NCBI GenBank assembly: GCA_027924585.1
Contig: BSBM01000321.1
Span: 489,001 to 553,000 of the forward strand
Reading direction: 5' to 3'
DNA from: Larix kaempferi
Taxonomy: Eukaryota > Streptophyta > Pinopsida > Pinales > Pinaceae
DNA length: 64,000 bases
In this document: positions 44,150 through 55,388 of the stretch, one piece after another
Layout of the letters: every line of letters begins with the position of its first letter
Numbering within the stretch: the stretch's first letter is position 1
Notes under the pieces: model-generated
Told to the model about the DNA's origin: nothing
Database searches by the model: none
What the model saw: only the letters and a program-made list of their open reading frames with translations
Made by a program: the position numbers and the translations under genes

Positions 44150-45128
44150 ATACTATTTGATGCAAGGGTGTGGTACAAGGACAAAGAAATTAAGTTTTGG
44201 TAGATGGAGGATCCACCCATAAATTCATTGATGCAGAGATGGTGGAGAAAAGAAAGATACCTATTGAACCATTTGATGGCTTTACAGTTGTCATTCCCAG
44301 TCACAACACAATGCAATGCAAAACATGGGTTCCAAAGTTGCAAGTCACCGTAGGTAACTATACTTTTGTTGATAGTTTTTATGTGATTGATGTTGCTGAT
44401 ACTAATGTGGTTTTGGGAGTGCAATGGTTTTATTCAATAGGAGAGAATACAATAAATTATCAAATTCCCGAAATGAAATTCCAAAATTCAAAAGGAGTAC
44501 AAAGAGTTGTGAGAGGGCAACACACTTACCCAAATCAAGTAGTGACTTGCAATAGTATGAGATCTATGTTGAGACATGGGGACATAGAATGGGCTGCTGA
44601 ATGTCACATTACATCTCCCAAGCCAAATATAAAGATTGCTGAACACCCAAAGGAGATAGAGAGACTCTTGCAAAAGTATGACAAATTTTTTAGAGACCTT
44701 CCACATGGTAGACCACCAGATAGGGGAATTGACCACAACATTATTTTGGAGGAGGTTACTTTTCCCATTCAGATACCACCTTATAGACATCCTAAAAAGT
44801 TCAGAGATGAGATTGAAAAATCCATCCAAGAACTCCTAGAGTTAGGACTCATTAGACCAAGCTCTATCCCTTATGCTTCTTCAGTGGTGCTAGTGAAAAA
44901 AAAAGATGGAACATTGAGAATGCGTATAGACTTTAGAGCCTTGAACAAAAAGACTATCAAGAATAGGTATCCTATTCCTAGGATTGATGATCTCATGGAT
45001 GAGCTACATGGGGCCAAATACTTCTAAAAAATTGACCTTAGATCAGGTTACCATCAAATCCGGATGAAAGATGAAGATGTGCAAAAGACTGTTTTCGATG
45101 TCATTATGGCCACTTTGAATTTCTTGTC
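44150..45128 (+). pseudogene. Chromovirus protease and RT N-terminal half
   Basis: The protease active site reads [11 protein letters not shown]. The frame is open to a TAA at 45025-45027, through [40 protein letters not shown] and [18 protein letters not shown] of RT. Shortly after, near 45085-45095, a one-base shift separates this part from the downstream frame that starts at MPFGLTNAPATF. Confidence 0.9.
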
Positions 45129-46628
45129 ATGCCTTTTGGGTTGACTAATGCTCCAGCCACATTTCAAGCATGTATGAATAGGATCTTTTGCAAGCAACTA
45201 AGAAGGTTTGTTTTGGTTTTCTTTGATGACATTCTTATTTACAGTAAGACATGGGAAGAGCATTTGCAGCAGTTAGAGATTGTGTTGAACATTTTGCAAG
45301 AAGAGTCCTTATTTGCTAAGTTGTCAAAGTGTGAATTTGGGATGAAAGAATTGCTATATATTGGGCACATTATAGAAAAAGAAGGAGTGAAGGTACATAT
45401 GGAGAAAATTAGGGCTATATTAGAATGGCCATCACCAAAAAATATTACCGAATTGAGAGGTTTTATTGGCCTATGCACCTATTACAGAAAATTTGTGAAG
45501 GGATTCTCCAAGTTGACTTCTCCACTCACTGATTTGACTAAGAAGGATGCTTTTAAGTGGGATGAAGAGGATGAAAAGGCCTTCCAAAAAATGAAAGAGG
45601 TAATGAGTAGTTGTCCCATACTTGCACTTCTTGATTTTACTAAACCTTTTGTTGTGGAATGTGATGCTTCAGGTGGAGGAATAGGGGTTGTCCTAAAGCA
45701 AGGCCAACACCCCATAGCATTTGAGAGCAGAAAGTTGCAGCCTCATGAAAAATTTTACTCCATCTATGATAAAGAAATGCTGGCCATTATGCATGCATTG
45801 GCCAAATTCAGACAATACTTGGTGGGAAGCCAGTTTGTGGTGAAAACTGACCACAATAGTCTAAAACACTTTCTCACCCAAAAAGATCTAAATGAAAGGA
45901 AACAAAAGTGGGTAAGCAAGATTCAAGCTTATGATTTTGATATTGAATATGTCAAAGGAAAGAATAATATAGTAGCAGATGCTTTGTCAAGAAGACCTTC
46001 TTTTTCTCTCATGGGCATTGCCAAGGATTGGAAAAATATGCTACTAGTTGAATATGCTAAAGACAAATTTGCTTGTGATGTGTTGGATGGACTCAAAGGG
46101 GAAGACAAATACAGAGTTTTGAAAGGGCTGATATACTATAAGGGCAGAATTTATTTAGTTCGAAACTCAAAGCTCAAGTACCAAATTTTACAAGAAGCTC
46201 ATGATTCCCCACTAGCGGGCCATCCGGGGATCTTCAAAACTTATATACAGTTGAGGCAAAGGTTTTTTTGGAAGGGGCTAAAAGAAGATGTTCAGAAATA
46301 TGTAAGTGAATGTAAAGTATGTCAACAAAAAAAATCAGAACTTACATGTCCAGCAGGCTTATTACAACCATTACCAATTCCGGAGCAAAAATGGGATAGT
46401 ATCTCCATGGATTTCATCACCGGTTTACCAAAATATTTGGGTAAGGATTGTATATATGTGGTAGTGGATAGGTTGAAAAAATTTGTTCATTTCTTTGCTG
46501 TTACATCATCTTTTAGTGCTGCACAAGTGGATGATATATTTTTCAAAGAAATATTCAGATTGCATGGGCTCCCCAAGAGCATTGTCAGTGATAGAGATAG
46601 TAGATTCATGGGTTCTTTTTGGCAATAA
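45129..46628 (+). pseudogene. Chromovirus RT, RNase H and integrase core
   Basis: There are about 500 uninterrupted codons. RT continues with MPFGLTNAPATF and the catalytic FFDDILIYS. RNase H shows VECDASGGGIG, YDKEMLAIMHAL and TDHNSLKHF. The integrase zinc domain has HDSPLAGHPG with CKVCQQKK, and the core has MDFITGLPK and IVSDRDSRF. All three catalytic clusters are preserved. The frame ends in a TAA at 46626-46628 inside integrase, and the same frame is open again right after it. Confidence 0.93.
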
Positions 46629-47460
46629 ATCTTTAGATTGGTGGGCACTCAATTGAATCCAAGAACCAGCTATCATACACAAACTGATGGACAAACAGAG
46701 AGGGCAAATCAATGGTTTGAAGGATACTTAAGAAATTATGTAGGAGGGCAGCAAAAAGCATGGGTCAAGTGGCTTCACTTAGGTGCGTTTTGCTACAACA
46801 CCACCTTCCATATGTCCATAGGAATGTATCCTTTCAAAGCACTCTATGGTTATGATGCACTCACTTTTGTTGACATTATCTTTTCTGATAGTAGGGCCCC
46901 AAGGGCTAAGGACTGGGTGGAAGAGAGTCAAGAGATCTTAAAACTCTTGAAAGACAATTTGCAGGTTGCCCAAAACCAGCAAAAGAAATATGCCGATAAA
47001 CATAGAGAAGAAAGGACATTTCAAGTTGATGATTTAGTATATTTGAGATTGCATCCCTACAAACAAACTTCTTTGCAAAAGAATGGAGCAGAAAAGCTAA
47101 AACCAAGGTACTATGGCCCTTACAGGATAGTTCGAAAAATTGGAGAGGTAGCATATGAATTGGAACTTCCGGAAGGGAGTAAAATCCATAATGTATTTCA
47201 TGTCTCTTGTCTCAAGAAAACACTTGGTCATCAAATCATCACTTCATAAATACTTCCTCCCTTGGATGATGAAGGTCAGCTCACACTTGTTCCGGAAAGG
47301 ATTTTGAAGACACAAGAAAGGAGATTGAGAAGTAGAACTATCAAAGAATATTGGTGCAATGGAAGGACTTGCCTAGTGAAGATGCTACATGGGAAGAGGA
47401 GAATATTTTGCAGCATCCTAATTTGAAATTGCTTGAGGACAAGCAATCTTGGGTGGGGAG
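46629..47460 (+). pseudogene. Chromovirus integrase C-terminus and chromodomain tail
   Basis: In the same frame as the preceding segment, QTDGQTERANQWFEGYLRNY carries the third catalytic Glu of integrase. The C-terminal GPY/F-like KPRYYGPYRIVRKIGEVAY follows, then FHVSCLKKTLG. After a stop at 47247-47249 and a one-base shift near 47350, chromodomain-like residues (WKDLPSEDATWEEENIL) can be read up to KLLEDKQ. In chromoviruses this tail can steer insertion into heterochromatin. Confidence 0.88.
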
Positions 47461-47463
47461 GAC
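47451..47463 (+). promoter_or_regulatory. Chromovirus polypurine tract
   Basis: GGGTGGGGAGGAC directly precedes the 3' LTR, which is the expected priming site for plus-strand synthesis. Confidence 0.75.
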
Positions 47464-49193
47464 TGTAATGTCCCCATTCAAATAATTTCATAGTAAGACA
47501 ATCCCATCAATCCTACTAGTTTCCTAGGTTGGATGGGCACATGTGGAATGGTAATAAGGAAGCTAATAAATGATGTTTAGACATTAGAACAGTTCAAGTA
47601 TTTAATAAATAGAGTGAACAAAGAAATTCAAGAGAAATCCTAGGTTGCAAATGGTTTTGGAGACATATGGAGGATGTGGGACCCACACTAGTTTGATTTT
47701 TCATAATACATGGTATCTCTCTCTTGCAAATTCGAATTAATGGGAAGATGAACACTCTTGGGTGAGTTGGTAAGTCATAACACATGTCATTGAGCATCTT
47801 AGGTCGAATTGGGAAGGATTGGTAACCTCCATGGAAGATAAAGAGTCAAATTGGGAGTTTGTGGACACTTGAGCTAGATTCCCTAGCCCCTATGACACCA
47901 ATGATGGAGCATCTATGAAAACTATGACAAATTGCAGACCTGACCTCTGACATCTGACCACTATGACATGTCAGCCCCAAAAATAGTCTTAAGGAAGGCA
48001 CTCATGGGAGTTAGAGAAGCCAAAGAGACTCAAAATGAAATTTGGGAGAAGATGGAAGGTTGGAACTAGGAGACAAGTGGCAAATGTGGAATATTTCCTA
48101 AATATAAATCTACTGAATCTATTGAGAGGATTTCGACCCTTAGAAGGCTAATTTTGGTTATAAAATGTAGAAATCAAGTAGGATAATTGCTTTTGATGAT
48201 TTGAGAAAAATTGCATTTGTGAAGAAAGAGCTAGCGGATAACTAGTTTCTTGCCTTAGCCAATTTCGAGGATGAAAGATTCCCATCCAAGTTGGTGTTTG
48301 GAGAGGCCACTCAGGTCTTTCATGGTGTTTTAATGGAGTTTGTATTTTCATGCAACATCTAGAGGAAGTTTCATGGTTTGGTTTAGTGGAGCACTTCTTC
48401 TCCACCATTTCCAGTTTTGAAGGCATATTCATGCTCCTTGAGGGATTGCGCTTTGGGTGAGCTCTTATACTCATTGGGAGAGCTTCATATGATATTTTCC
48501 TGATTGTAATATTTTCATATCCTCTGTTATTCATATTCATAAAGTCTCAGGTCGAAATACCCACTGATTGTATGCAAAAATATTGATTAATGAGCAAACA
48601 ATGTCCATTTCCCTAATGCATTGATGTATGACACTGTAATGTTGATTATTTCGAATGGAAGGATTATTCTCTGATATATTTGTGATCAATATACTGCCAT
48701 GGATGTCTTATAAAATTTTCATGTACTGTACTTGAGCATTTGAAGCATTTTTACTCAGTTTAGTTGTATTGGGGATTTTTGCAGTTGAATGGGAGAGGGT
48801 GAGAACAGTTGTAATAATCCATTAATGGTGCATATGAGACCTTAATAACATACTTAACACATTACATACCTCTTTTCAGAAATTCGAGGGAGTTTAGAGG
48901 CATTTGGGAGGCCATTTTCAGTGTTACCCCAGGGGGATTTGATACACAAATTACTAGTCAAAATTGCATATATTGGTCAGAATATAAATCAAGTTTTCTG
49001 AAGTATTTGGAGGACCATAAAACATCCCTGAGCCTAATATTAAAGTCTAAATATCATTCATACACTCATACAGAAGATTTGGTAGCATTTGGGTTGATTT
49101 GGAGGTCAAAACAGTGAAAATAGTCAAAGGTTGAAATTGGGAAAAAAGTGGAAAATTGGGCATTTTCATAAATTTTGAAAAAGGGTCATTACA
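47464..49193 (+). repeat. Chromovirus 3' LTR
   Basis: This 1730-bp LTR ends GGTCATTACA and is the fuller of the two LTRs. The segment at about 47910-48473, missing from the 5' LTR, is also present in reverse in the NA1 LTRs. Confidence 0.92.
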
Positions 49194-49198
49194 CTTCA
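49194..49198. repeat. Chromovirus target-site duplication, right (CTTCA)
   Basis: Exact copy of 41463-41467. Confidence 0.88.
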
Positions 49199-49246
49199 CC
49201 ACTTAAAGAATAATCCCTTTCTTCTTCTCTAGTTCTTTTCCTTACT

Positions 49247-50030
49247 GGCTAATCATCTTCAACAGTGTGAGCATGATGTCTCTTCTTGTTTGTCTTTTTG
49301 GAGGAACCTCTATCTCTGGGACAATCTCTGGAGTAGTGTCCCTTTTCATCGCATGTATAACATCTAATGTTGGATAGATCTCTTCTGGATCTTCTATAGT
49401 TCTCCCTCTGATTTTGATGGTGTTTATCCCTCTTACTGTGATGATGGTGCTCCTTCTTGTTATAATTCCCTCTGGCGTGTGTTGTGAGAGTTTGATCATC
49501 ATTTGCTCCCATCTTCTCTTCTTGTGCCACAAGTAGAGCTTCTTCTTGTGTACATTCTTCCCAAAGTCTAATGAATGTGATCAACTTCTTTCTAGAACAT
49601 ATCCCTTGAATGAATGAGTCCCATGATCTTGGGAGACCATTCAAGGTGGTCATAAAAATATCTCCTTCTTCTACATTCTCTTAAACTGCTTCAAGTTGCT
49701 CCTTGATTTGTGAGACCCTTGTGAAATAGGATTGCATGGACTCTACATTTTGGATCTTCACATTTTAAGCTGGTTCCTTGAGGCCATCCTCCGATTGATG
49801 TTCTTCCCTTCAAATAGCTTCGTCAAAGCATCGAACATCTCCTTGGGTGTCTTCAAAGATGACACATGTGCGATGAGATGATCCTTAATGGAGTCTGTAA
49901 TGATTCTCTTGGCCTTAACCAAGTTCTTCTTATGTATGGCCTTAGCCTCATCTCCCTCTGGTGCTGGAACCTCTTCATTCACATACTTGTCCAAATCATT
50001 TTCTTCAAGGACAAGAGCAATCATATAATT
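49247..50030 (-). pseudogene. Copia-B2 gag
   Basis: Two open pieces, 49758-50024 and 49249-49653, lie in different frames with a shift and stops between them. The first has ALVLEENDLDKYV, KAKRIITDSIKDHLI and KTPKEMFDALTKLFE of Copia gag. The second has TTLNGLPRSWDSFIQGI, a basic His/Arg-rich stretch and the zinc knuckle CYTCDEKGHYSRDC. After the knuckle a stop (TAG) occurs, and EEYVL-like residues follow just before the chromovirus insertion, where protease would normally begin. Confidence 0.9.
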
Positions 50031-50930
50031 CCATGCTCAGATGTTATCAACTCCTTCAAGCTTATCCTCAAGCTTGGTGTGGTGAGACATATTTAATGAG
50101 TACCTCAAATGGAAATAGAAAAGCTTTTAGGTCTTACCACTTTAAGATGCCCAAACTGGTTCTGGAGCTGGCTGGCCTAGGGTTTGTCAGAGAAACCCTA
50201 ATTTCTCAAAGTTGGAATCTTGAACTTCTGATTGGACAGGAAGATGCTTCTCCTCAAGGCGAGTTGTCCAATGTACTAATTTTTCCAAATTGATGAAGAT
50301 AAGCCCCAAAAACTTGATGCCCTAGTTTCTTCATTTTTTACTATAGATTTGTCGAGTCTTAAATTCTAATGTATCTCCAAAATTTCTCCTCCTCAAGGTT
50401 TGAAACTTCGTCTTGTTATAGTCTTATTTGTCCTCTATCCAAACCCACATGTTAGAGTAGGATCAGATTCACCAAGTGGAACTTATGCTAAGTTTCCCAC
50501 GATTACATGTTTATGGAATTTTTCATTATAGTGAACTTGTATGGAATTCCACGTGTCACTGTTTCATCTTCGGGTTCTGAAACTCACACCTAAGAAACTA
50601 AAGTCCGTGCAATTTCTGGAACATCTTATGGAATTCGATTTGGATCTGTGTATCCCGAGATATATCATTTATCCTTAAGTCACCTTTTTAAAACTGAATT
50701 CTGGAGGAGGCTGAAACCCTAATTTGCATGGATCATATCTCCTAAAGTATATCGAATCTAAGGTTGAAACTCATACACAAGTTACATGAATATTTCATCT
50801 TCATCCTTTCCAAAATTCATATCCTAAACCTTCTCCAAAATTTATTTATGGCGAAAATTCCAAGATGACTAGTTTCCAGAAATGGAAACCCTAGCTTCCC
50901 GCAGCTGCACAATGTCTTGTTTTCAGGTTA
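50031..50930 (-). other. Copia-B2 leader
   Basis: About 900 bp lie between PBS and gag without coding potential. Parts resemble the Copia-B leader in reverse (shared AAACTAAAGTCCGTGC-type stretch), so a long untranslated leader is a family trait. Confidence 0.6.
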
Positions 50931-51089
50931 GCTCTGATACCATGTTATATTTTCAACTTTTAATCAATATTATCTAGGATATTTTATGAAAGAATGACAA
51001 ATGTCTTGTTTTCAGGTTAGCTCTGATACCATGTTATATTTTCAACTTTTAATCAATATTATCTAGGATATTTTCTGAAAGAATGACAA
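50912..51089 (-). repeat. 89-bp tandem duplication covering the PBS and LTR edge
   Basis: Units 50912-51000 and 51001-51089 are almost identical. Each has the leader end, a PBS (50931-50942 and 51020-51031, TGGTATCAGAGC on minus) and the first bases of the LTR edge. The functional-looking junction is the right one, contiguous with the full LTR. Confidence 0.92.
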
Positions 51090-51620
51090 GCATAATATGA
51101 CACAATAAACAAAAAGAATTTCCTTGTGGAAACCATAAAGGAGAAAACCCCGCAACTTCCTTAGAGATAGAATAGTCACCAATACAATATCACAAAGATG
51201 GAAAACCCCAAAAATAGTCTTCTGCATCTCTCTCTCTTTCTCCTATGCGAACTGGTCTTCTCTCTCTCTCACTAATGCGAATTGAGTGAGTGAGTGTTGT
51301 GTCCAAATGAGATATCTCCACTCTGTATTTATACTTTATCTTCCACTTGACCTTTTCACTTACTATGTCAGCCCCAATAAACCTAATTGGGCCGACTTCT
51401 CTAGGAGACTCAATAATACAATTACATTTGACTCTTTAAGGGGCCTATTGCCCCGACTTACATGGGAGTATTTTACCTCAATGACCTAGGATGACTAAGC
51501 ATCATAATGACATCCCCGATCGGAGGAAAAACATCTCTGACGGAGGTACAAATAAAATACAATAATAATAACAATATAAAATACAATAGAATATCTTCTG
51601 AAGTTACAATTACATCAACA
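51032..51620 (-). repeat. Copia-B2 5' LTR
   Basis: This 589-bp LTR matches 26212-26798 closely and ends CATCAACA next to AAGCT (51621-51625). Confidence 0.92.
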
Positions 51621-51625
51621 AAGCT

Positions 51626-52400
51626 TGGATACTATAGATTCATAACCAAAATGGATTTATTGCTATAAACACTTAAAAAAACTCTTGAAATTATCTGCCA
51701 TTTACGTAACATAGATAATTGTAGTTAAGGGAAAGCAAGTTGTTTGTTGCTTCATAGTGAGCCTAGTTTAGAGGTTTTGCTTCCATTTTGTCCAATTTCA
51801 TATTTTCTTTGAGTTTGTTTACTGTGTTCTCTTTCTCATGTGCTATAGTGATGGAAGCAATAGAAGGATGGTTGGAAGCAACAAAGGATGAGCCTTTTCT
51901 TAGCTCCATAACCATATTCCTTAGTTGGGAATATTCTTCTTCCAATATGAGAATTTGTTTCTTCAACTACAATAGAATGCTCATTATCTTTGTGTTTTTG
52001 GATTCCTGTAGATGTTCAAGCTCACGTTCCTTCAACATGATAGAAAGTATGTATGTGGTATTACCCTTAATTAAATCCTCCTTGTGCCTGACAAATCGTA
52101 TCAATTCCTATATATACTTGAAGCAATCGAGGTGGTTACATACCAAGATGTTTTCGTTCCCTACAACCAAGTCATGCAAGAGGTCAAACAAAACTTGGGG
52201 CTGTTGATGGAAGGGGAAGTGAACTATCTATATAAAGGGGTCCTCTGGACCGTTAAATTTATCTTTCTCTTCCAGATTGGAGTCTTGAAATCCTCCATGC
52301 CCACTATAAACAAAATATACCACACCAACTATCGAAAGGTATGGATGGCCTGGTGAATCCCTCCCAACCCAATGCTTAGAAATTTCAACCAAATTGGAGT
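51626..52400 (-). pseudogene. Unrecognised coding remnant, coiled-coil-like
   Basis: On minus, 51763-51966 reads ILEEEYSQLRNMVMELRKG and further charged heptad-like residues. Upstream in broken frames comes IRFVRHKEDLIKGNT and a Leu/Glu-rich stretch. This suggests an eroded gene or element protein with a coiled coil, but I cannot name a family. Plus-strand ORFs over the same DNA (51788-52207, 52084-52356) are alternatives that look less protein-like. Confidence 0.3.
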
Positions 52401-52539
52401 AAAAAACAAGTTGGAGTTGCCAATCCTATGTGATTGAGCACGATGCAGTATTTGGAGGACAAGATAAGCATATCGGGAGGAGTCTTCCGTAGTTTTGGGG
52501 ACTAGTCACAATCCCAAATGCTCTTGTTTTGTTAGCATC

Positions 52540-52735
52540 CTTTTGTCCATCCGAGTAGCTAGGTTGGAAAATTTGTCAGCTTTAGTATTGAGATACGAAG
52601 GATGCAATCAATCTTGACCTTATCCAGGCCTTTCATTTTGATCCTAATCCTCTTGATGTTTTGCACCAAGGAGTTGTCCTTAAGAGAAGAATGGAGATGC
52701 ATGTGTTGAATGATCATAGCAGAATCCTCAAACAC
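52540..52735 (-). pseudogene. RNase-H-like fragment
   Basis: A minus frame reads VFEDSAMIIQHM followed by charged spacing and ILKADKFSNLATRMD. This resembles the GDS...AD.LANLA pattern of RNase H domains linked to gypsy-type elements. Catalytic spacing is plausible, but there is no intact domain around it. Confidence 0.4.
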
Positions 52736-53114
52736 CATAAGTTTTCTTGATTTTGATAAATATGTGATTATGATTCCTTGAAATATAGGATATACTATGC
52801 TTGGATGTTAGAGGCTCTTCCTAATCCCCAAGAGTAACTGTTTGTTTGAGTTCCTCCAAGATCGATGATGACCCCCATGCACCTGCCACCCTTTGATTAT
52901 GCATTGTTATCAAAGTAGTAGATAACCTAAATATTCACTTTAATCCAAGTAGTAGTAAATCTAAATATTCATTATAATTGATGATAACTGATTTTAAAAT
53001 ATATTGTTTTAAAAAATATTTTGATACAAAGTTTAAAAATATTAAGGAATAGGTTAAATAATTTATTTGAGAAATAATATTTATTTATATTTATTACATT
53101 AGATGAACATTGCA
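52736..53114. other. AT-rich spacer, no gene seen
   Basis: No ORF above noise and no bounded repeat was recognised here. Confidence 0.5.
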
Positions 53115-53431
53115 ATGTTATCCAGTTTATTAATTGTTGGCTTGGGTGGATTGTTACTATTACAAAAAACAAATTTACAAAGAAATTAACAACATAGAGA
53201 GAATTGAAAGAGAGAGAAAATGGTTCTTTTATATTTTCAAATGAAGAGAACAACCTTCTCTTTATAATAATGAGATGACATAAACCCTAATTGCTCAAAG
53301 CCTAATTGCACAAACCCTAAAATGACTTATGTGTACTTTAATAAAATAATTAAACATAAAGTAATATAATATCACCAAGTGACTTTATTAATATGCCTAA
53401 GTCTATAGTCTAGATGATCTATATATTCTAA
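53115..53431 (-). repeat. Candidate Copia-type LTR
   Basis: The segment starts TGTTATCC and ends TTCTAACA on plus. A CCCTCCCTTAA follows, which on minus is a polypurine tract before TGTTAGAATATATAG. CTTTATAATA-like and CT-rich promoter features lie inside. A partner LTR was not found, so the extent is tentative. Confidence 0.4.
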
Positions 53432-53859
53432 CACCCTCCCTTAATGGCCAATCTAGAAAATACACAGTTTGTCCTTGAATTTTACATTTTTTTATGGACC
53501 CAAAGACTGGGCGAGGATGTTTGGAGTTTGATCCTTTATATGACAATATTGCATCTCAAATTTTCCATATTATACAACATGCCGGATGAAGTAACAATGA
53601 AGATCAATATGTTTGGTATGCTTGATGGGCCTTGGATTTAGCATATTTTTATAAACATTTCACCTTATCTATAATCCATTTTGCTTATCCATAATCATGT
53701 ATTAATCCCTTCTAATATCTATATGCAGGTTATAGGTTGAAGGTTTTTCCATTACATGTCTTAGTATTTCATTTGATTTCTAACCAACATTAGGGCAATT
53801 GGTGTACTATATATTTGCTTTGAATATTAAATCATTTGTTAGGAATCAACTATAAAATA
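53432..53859. other. Unassigned stretch beside the LTR-like segment
   Basis: This may be internal sequence of the element whose 3' LTR is at 53115-53431. A 65-codon plus ORF at 53444-53641 has no recognisable motif and is probably chance. Confidence 0.35.
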
Positions 53860-54130
53860 TTTGAGGGAGTTTTGTAGCAACTGCAAATCCTCTACAGATA
53901 AATTGTGAAGGATATGAAACCTTTGTATGTAGCTACAGAAACTCTACAGGAAGCTACAAAACCTTTATAGGAAGTTGTAGAATCTTTACATTGGCTGCAA
54001 AAACTTATGTGGCTATAGAAGCTACGAGCTACGGAACCTCCTACAGAACCTACGAGCTGTGGAATCTCCTGTAGAATCTATGAGTTGTAGAACCTCTTAC
54101 AGAACCTTTCAAAGGCGCATATCCTCTACA
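53860..54130. repeat. Imperfect repeats of GTAGAACCTC/CTACAGAACC words
   Basis: Short variants such as AAGCTACAAAACC, CTACGAGCTACGGAACCTCC and CTACGAGCTGTGGAATCTCC recur about every 25-35 bp. It is low-complexity repeat DNA with no coding role visible. Confidence 0.65.
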
Positions 54131-55388
54131 AAAGCTACATAAAGTCAAATTTACCTTCAACCACCAACTTTGGAGAAATATATTCATTAGGGGTAATGGA
54201 TTTTTATAAATCCTTTATTTCTATCATTCTTACATGATTCAAATTATGATGTTAAATTATTTGAAAACTAAAGGTGGTAAATTGAGGTGGATATAAGTGC
54301 ATATTTGGATTATACACAAAGATTTGAAGATCCCCATCAAATGTATGATGGACCTAAGGAGTCAAAAGCTATTAGGAGACATTTGGGATGAGTTTTGACT
54401 ATTTTATTATAGTCTCTATCCCTAAATTCAAATTTGACTTCAAAGGCATCCTAAATAGCATGTAGTTAGCAAAGATCTTGAAATTAGTTTTGAGATCCAA
54501 ATTTTTAGGAATTTGTTGAAGATGTTTTGGATCCTCATTTATTATTTTTTATGGAGAACTCATGTATAAATAAGAGTTCATTCTCCATTCTATGGGGATG
54601 ATTCTTAGAGAAATAGTCCAAATAATGATGAAATAAAGCTATACTTTCATCTTGATTCAATATAGATCTTAGTTTTATAATTTCTTTTACCATATGATTT
54701 TATTTATTTTATGTTAATGTAGTTGTACTTCATTGCCTAGTTTTCATTTCTTATGACGTGTGAAGTTTATTTCTGCAATTTGAATTTAATGCATAGATAT
54801 ATATTTAAATATTTATTTTAGAATCACTAAGCTTAATGCAATGACCATATTTACTTCTTTGGATTATAAACAGTAACTTGTATTTGGCAAGAATAGCTTT
54901 TAGGTTTTATTTATGGCATTTACCTTTCTATCAAAGTGTGGTGTGAATTTCAATTTTTGCAAGAGTGATTTAGGATTTCAATTATGCAAGTAGTCTTACG
55001 GCACATCGATGGGGTTACTTTGGGAGAAAATTGATTGATACTCCTGATACCTACAGCCGGCGTGAATTTACTTTTCTGGACAGTGTGAACATAGTTTTAG
55101 AATTTACTTTCTAGTAGAGTGTGAATTAGTTTAGCCTTTACTTTAAAACAAAGTGTGAATTTAGTTTTAGCATTTTCTTTTCAACATGATGTGAATTTAC
55201 TTTCCTCTCATGTGATTTACTTTCCTTGCAATTTAGTTTCAATAGTTGTTTAGATGGCTAGTTCCTTGCTAAGATGGTGTAACTGTCCATATATATCATT
55301 GTTTGTAAGCAAGGTTATTGAACTAAACTTCACTGTAGATAAACCAGTGTAAAAGGAAATTGTGGCATGCACATACAGTGCACGGTAC
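54131..55388 (+). other. Eroded LTR-like region with TATA motif and short repeats
   Basis: TGTATAAATAAGAGTTC near 54564 followed by an AATAAAGC motif near 54633 looks like the core of a plus-strand LTR. From about 54920 to 55200 a phrase like GTGTGAATTTAGTTTTAG alternates with TTTACTTTC several times. No boundaries or TSD were found. NA2 is inserted at 55389. Confidence 0.35.

Larger units (their letters stand above)
41468..49193 (+). mobile_element. Ty3/gypsy chromovirus, nearly complete
   Basis: The element is 7726 bp with CTTCA duplications, LTRs at 41468-42668 and 47464-49193, a PBS at 42671 and a polypurine tract before the 3' LTR. The internal order is gag, protease, RT, RNase H, integrase and a C-terminal chromodomain-like tail, which places it in the chromovirus branch of Ty3/gypsy. 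Coding is broken by a handful of stops and single-base shifts. It is inserted between gag and the linker of Copia-B2. The LTRs share long stretches with those of NA1. Confidence 0.93.
26212..51620 (-). mobile_element. Copia-B2: minus-strand Copia element hosting three insertions
   Basis: LTRs lie at 26212-26798 (3') and 51032-51620 (5'), with a perfect AAGCT duplication. On the minus strand the order is PBS, leader, gag with zinc knuckle, linker, intron-like spacer, RT, RNase H, tandem array, polypurine tract and 3' LTR. NA1 (27060-33814), LTR-E (36524-41064) and a chromovirus (41468-49193) are nested in it. Without them the element is about 6.4 kb. LTR and RT similarity place it in the family of Copia-B. 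Protease and integrase are missing here too. Confidence 0.9.

Noticed and set aside
48148-48540. 130-codon minus-strand ORF
   Set aside because: It sits inside the chromovirus 3' LTR, in a segment deleted from the 5' LTR. There is no protein-like conservation.
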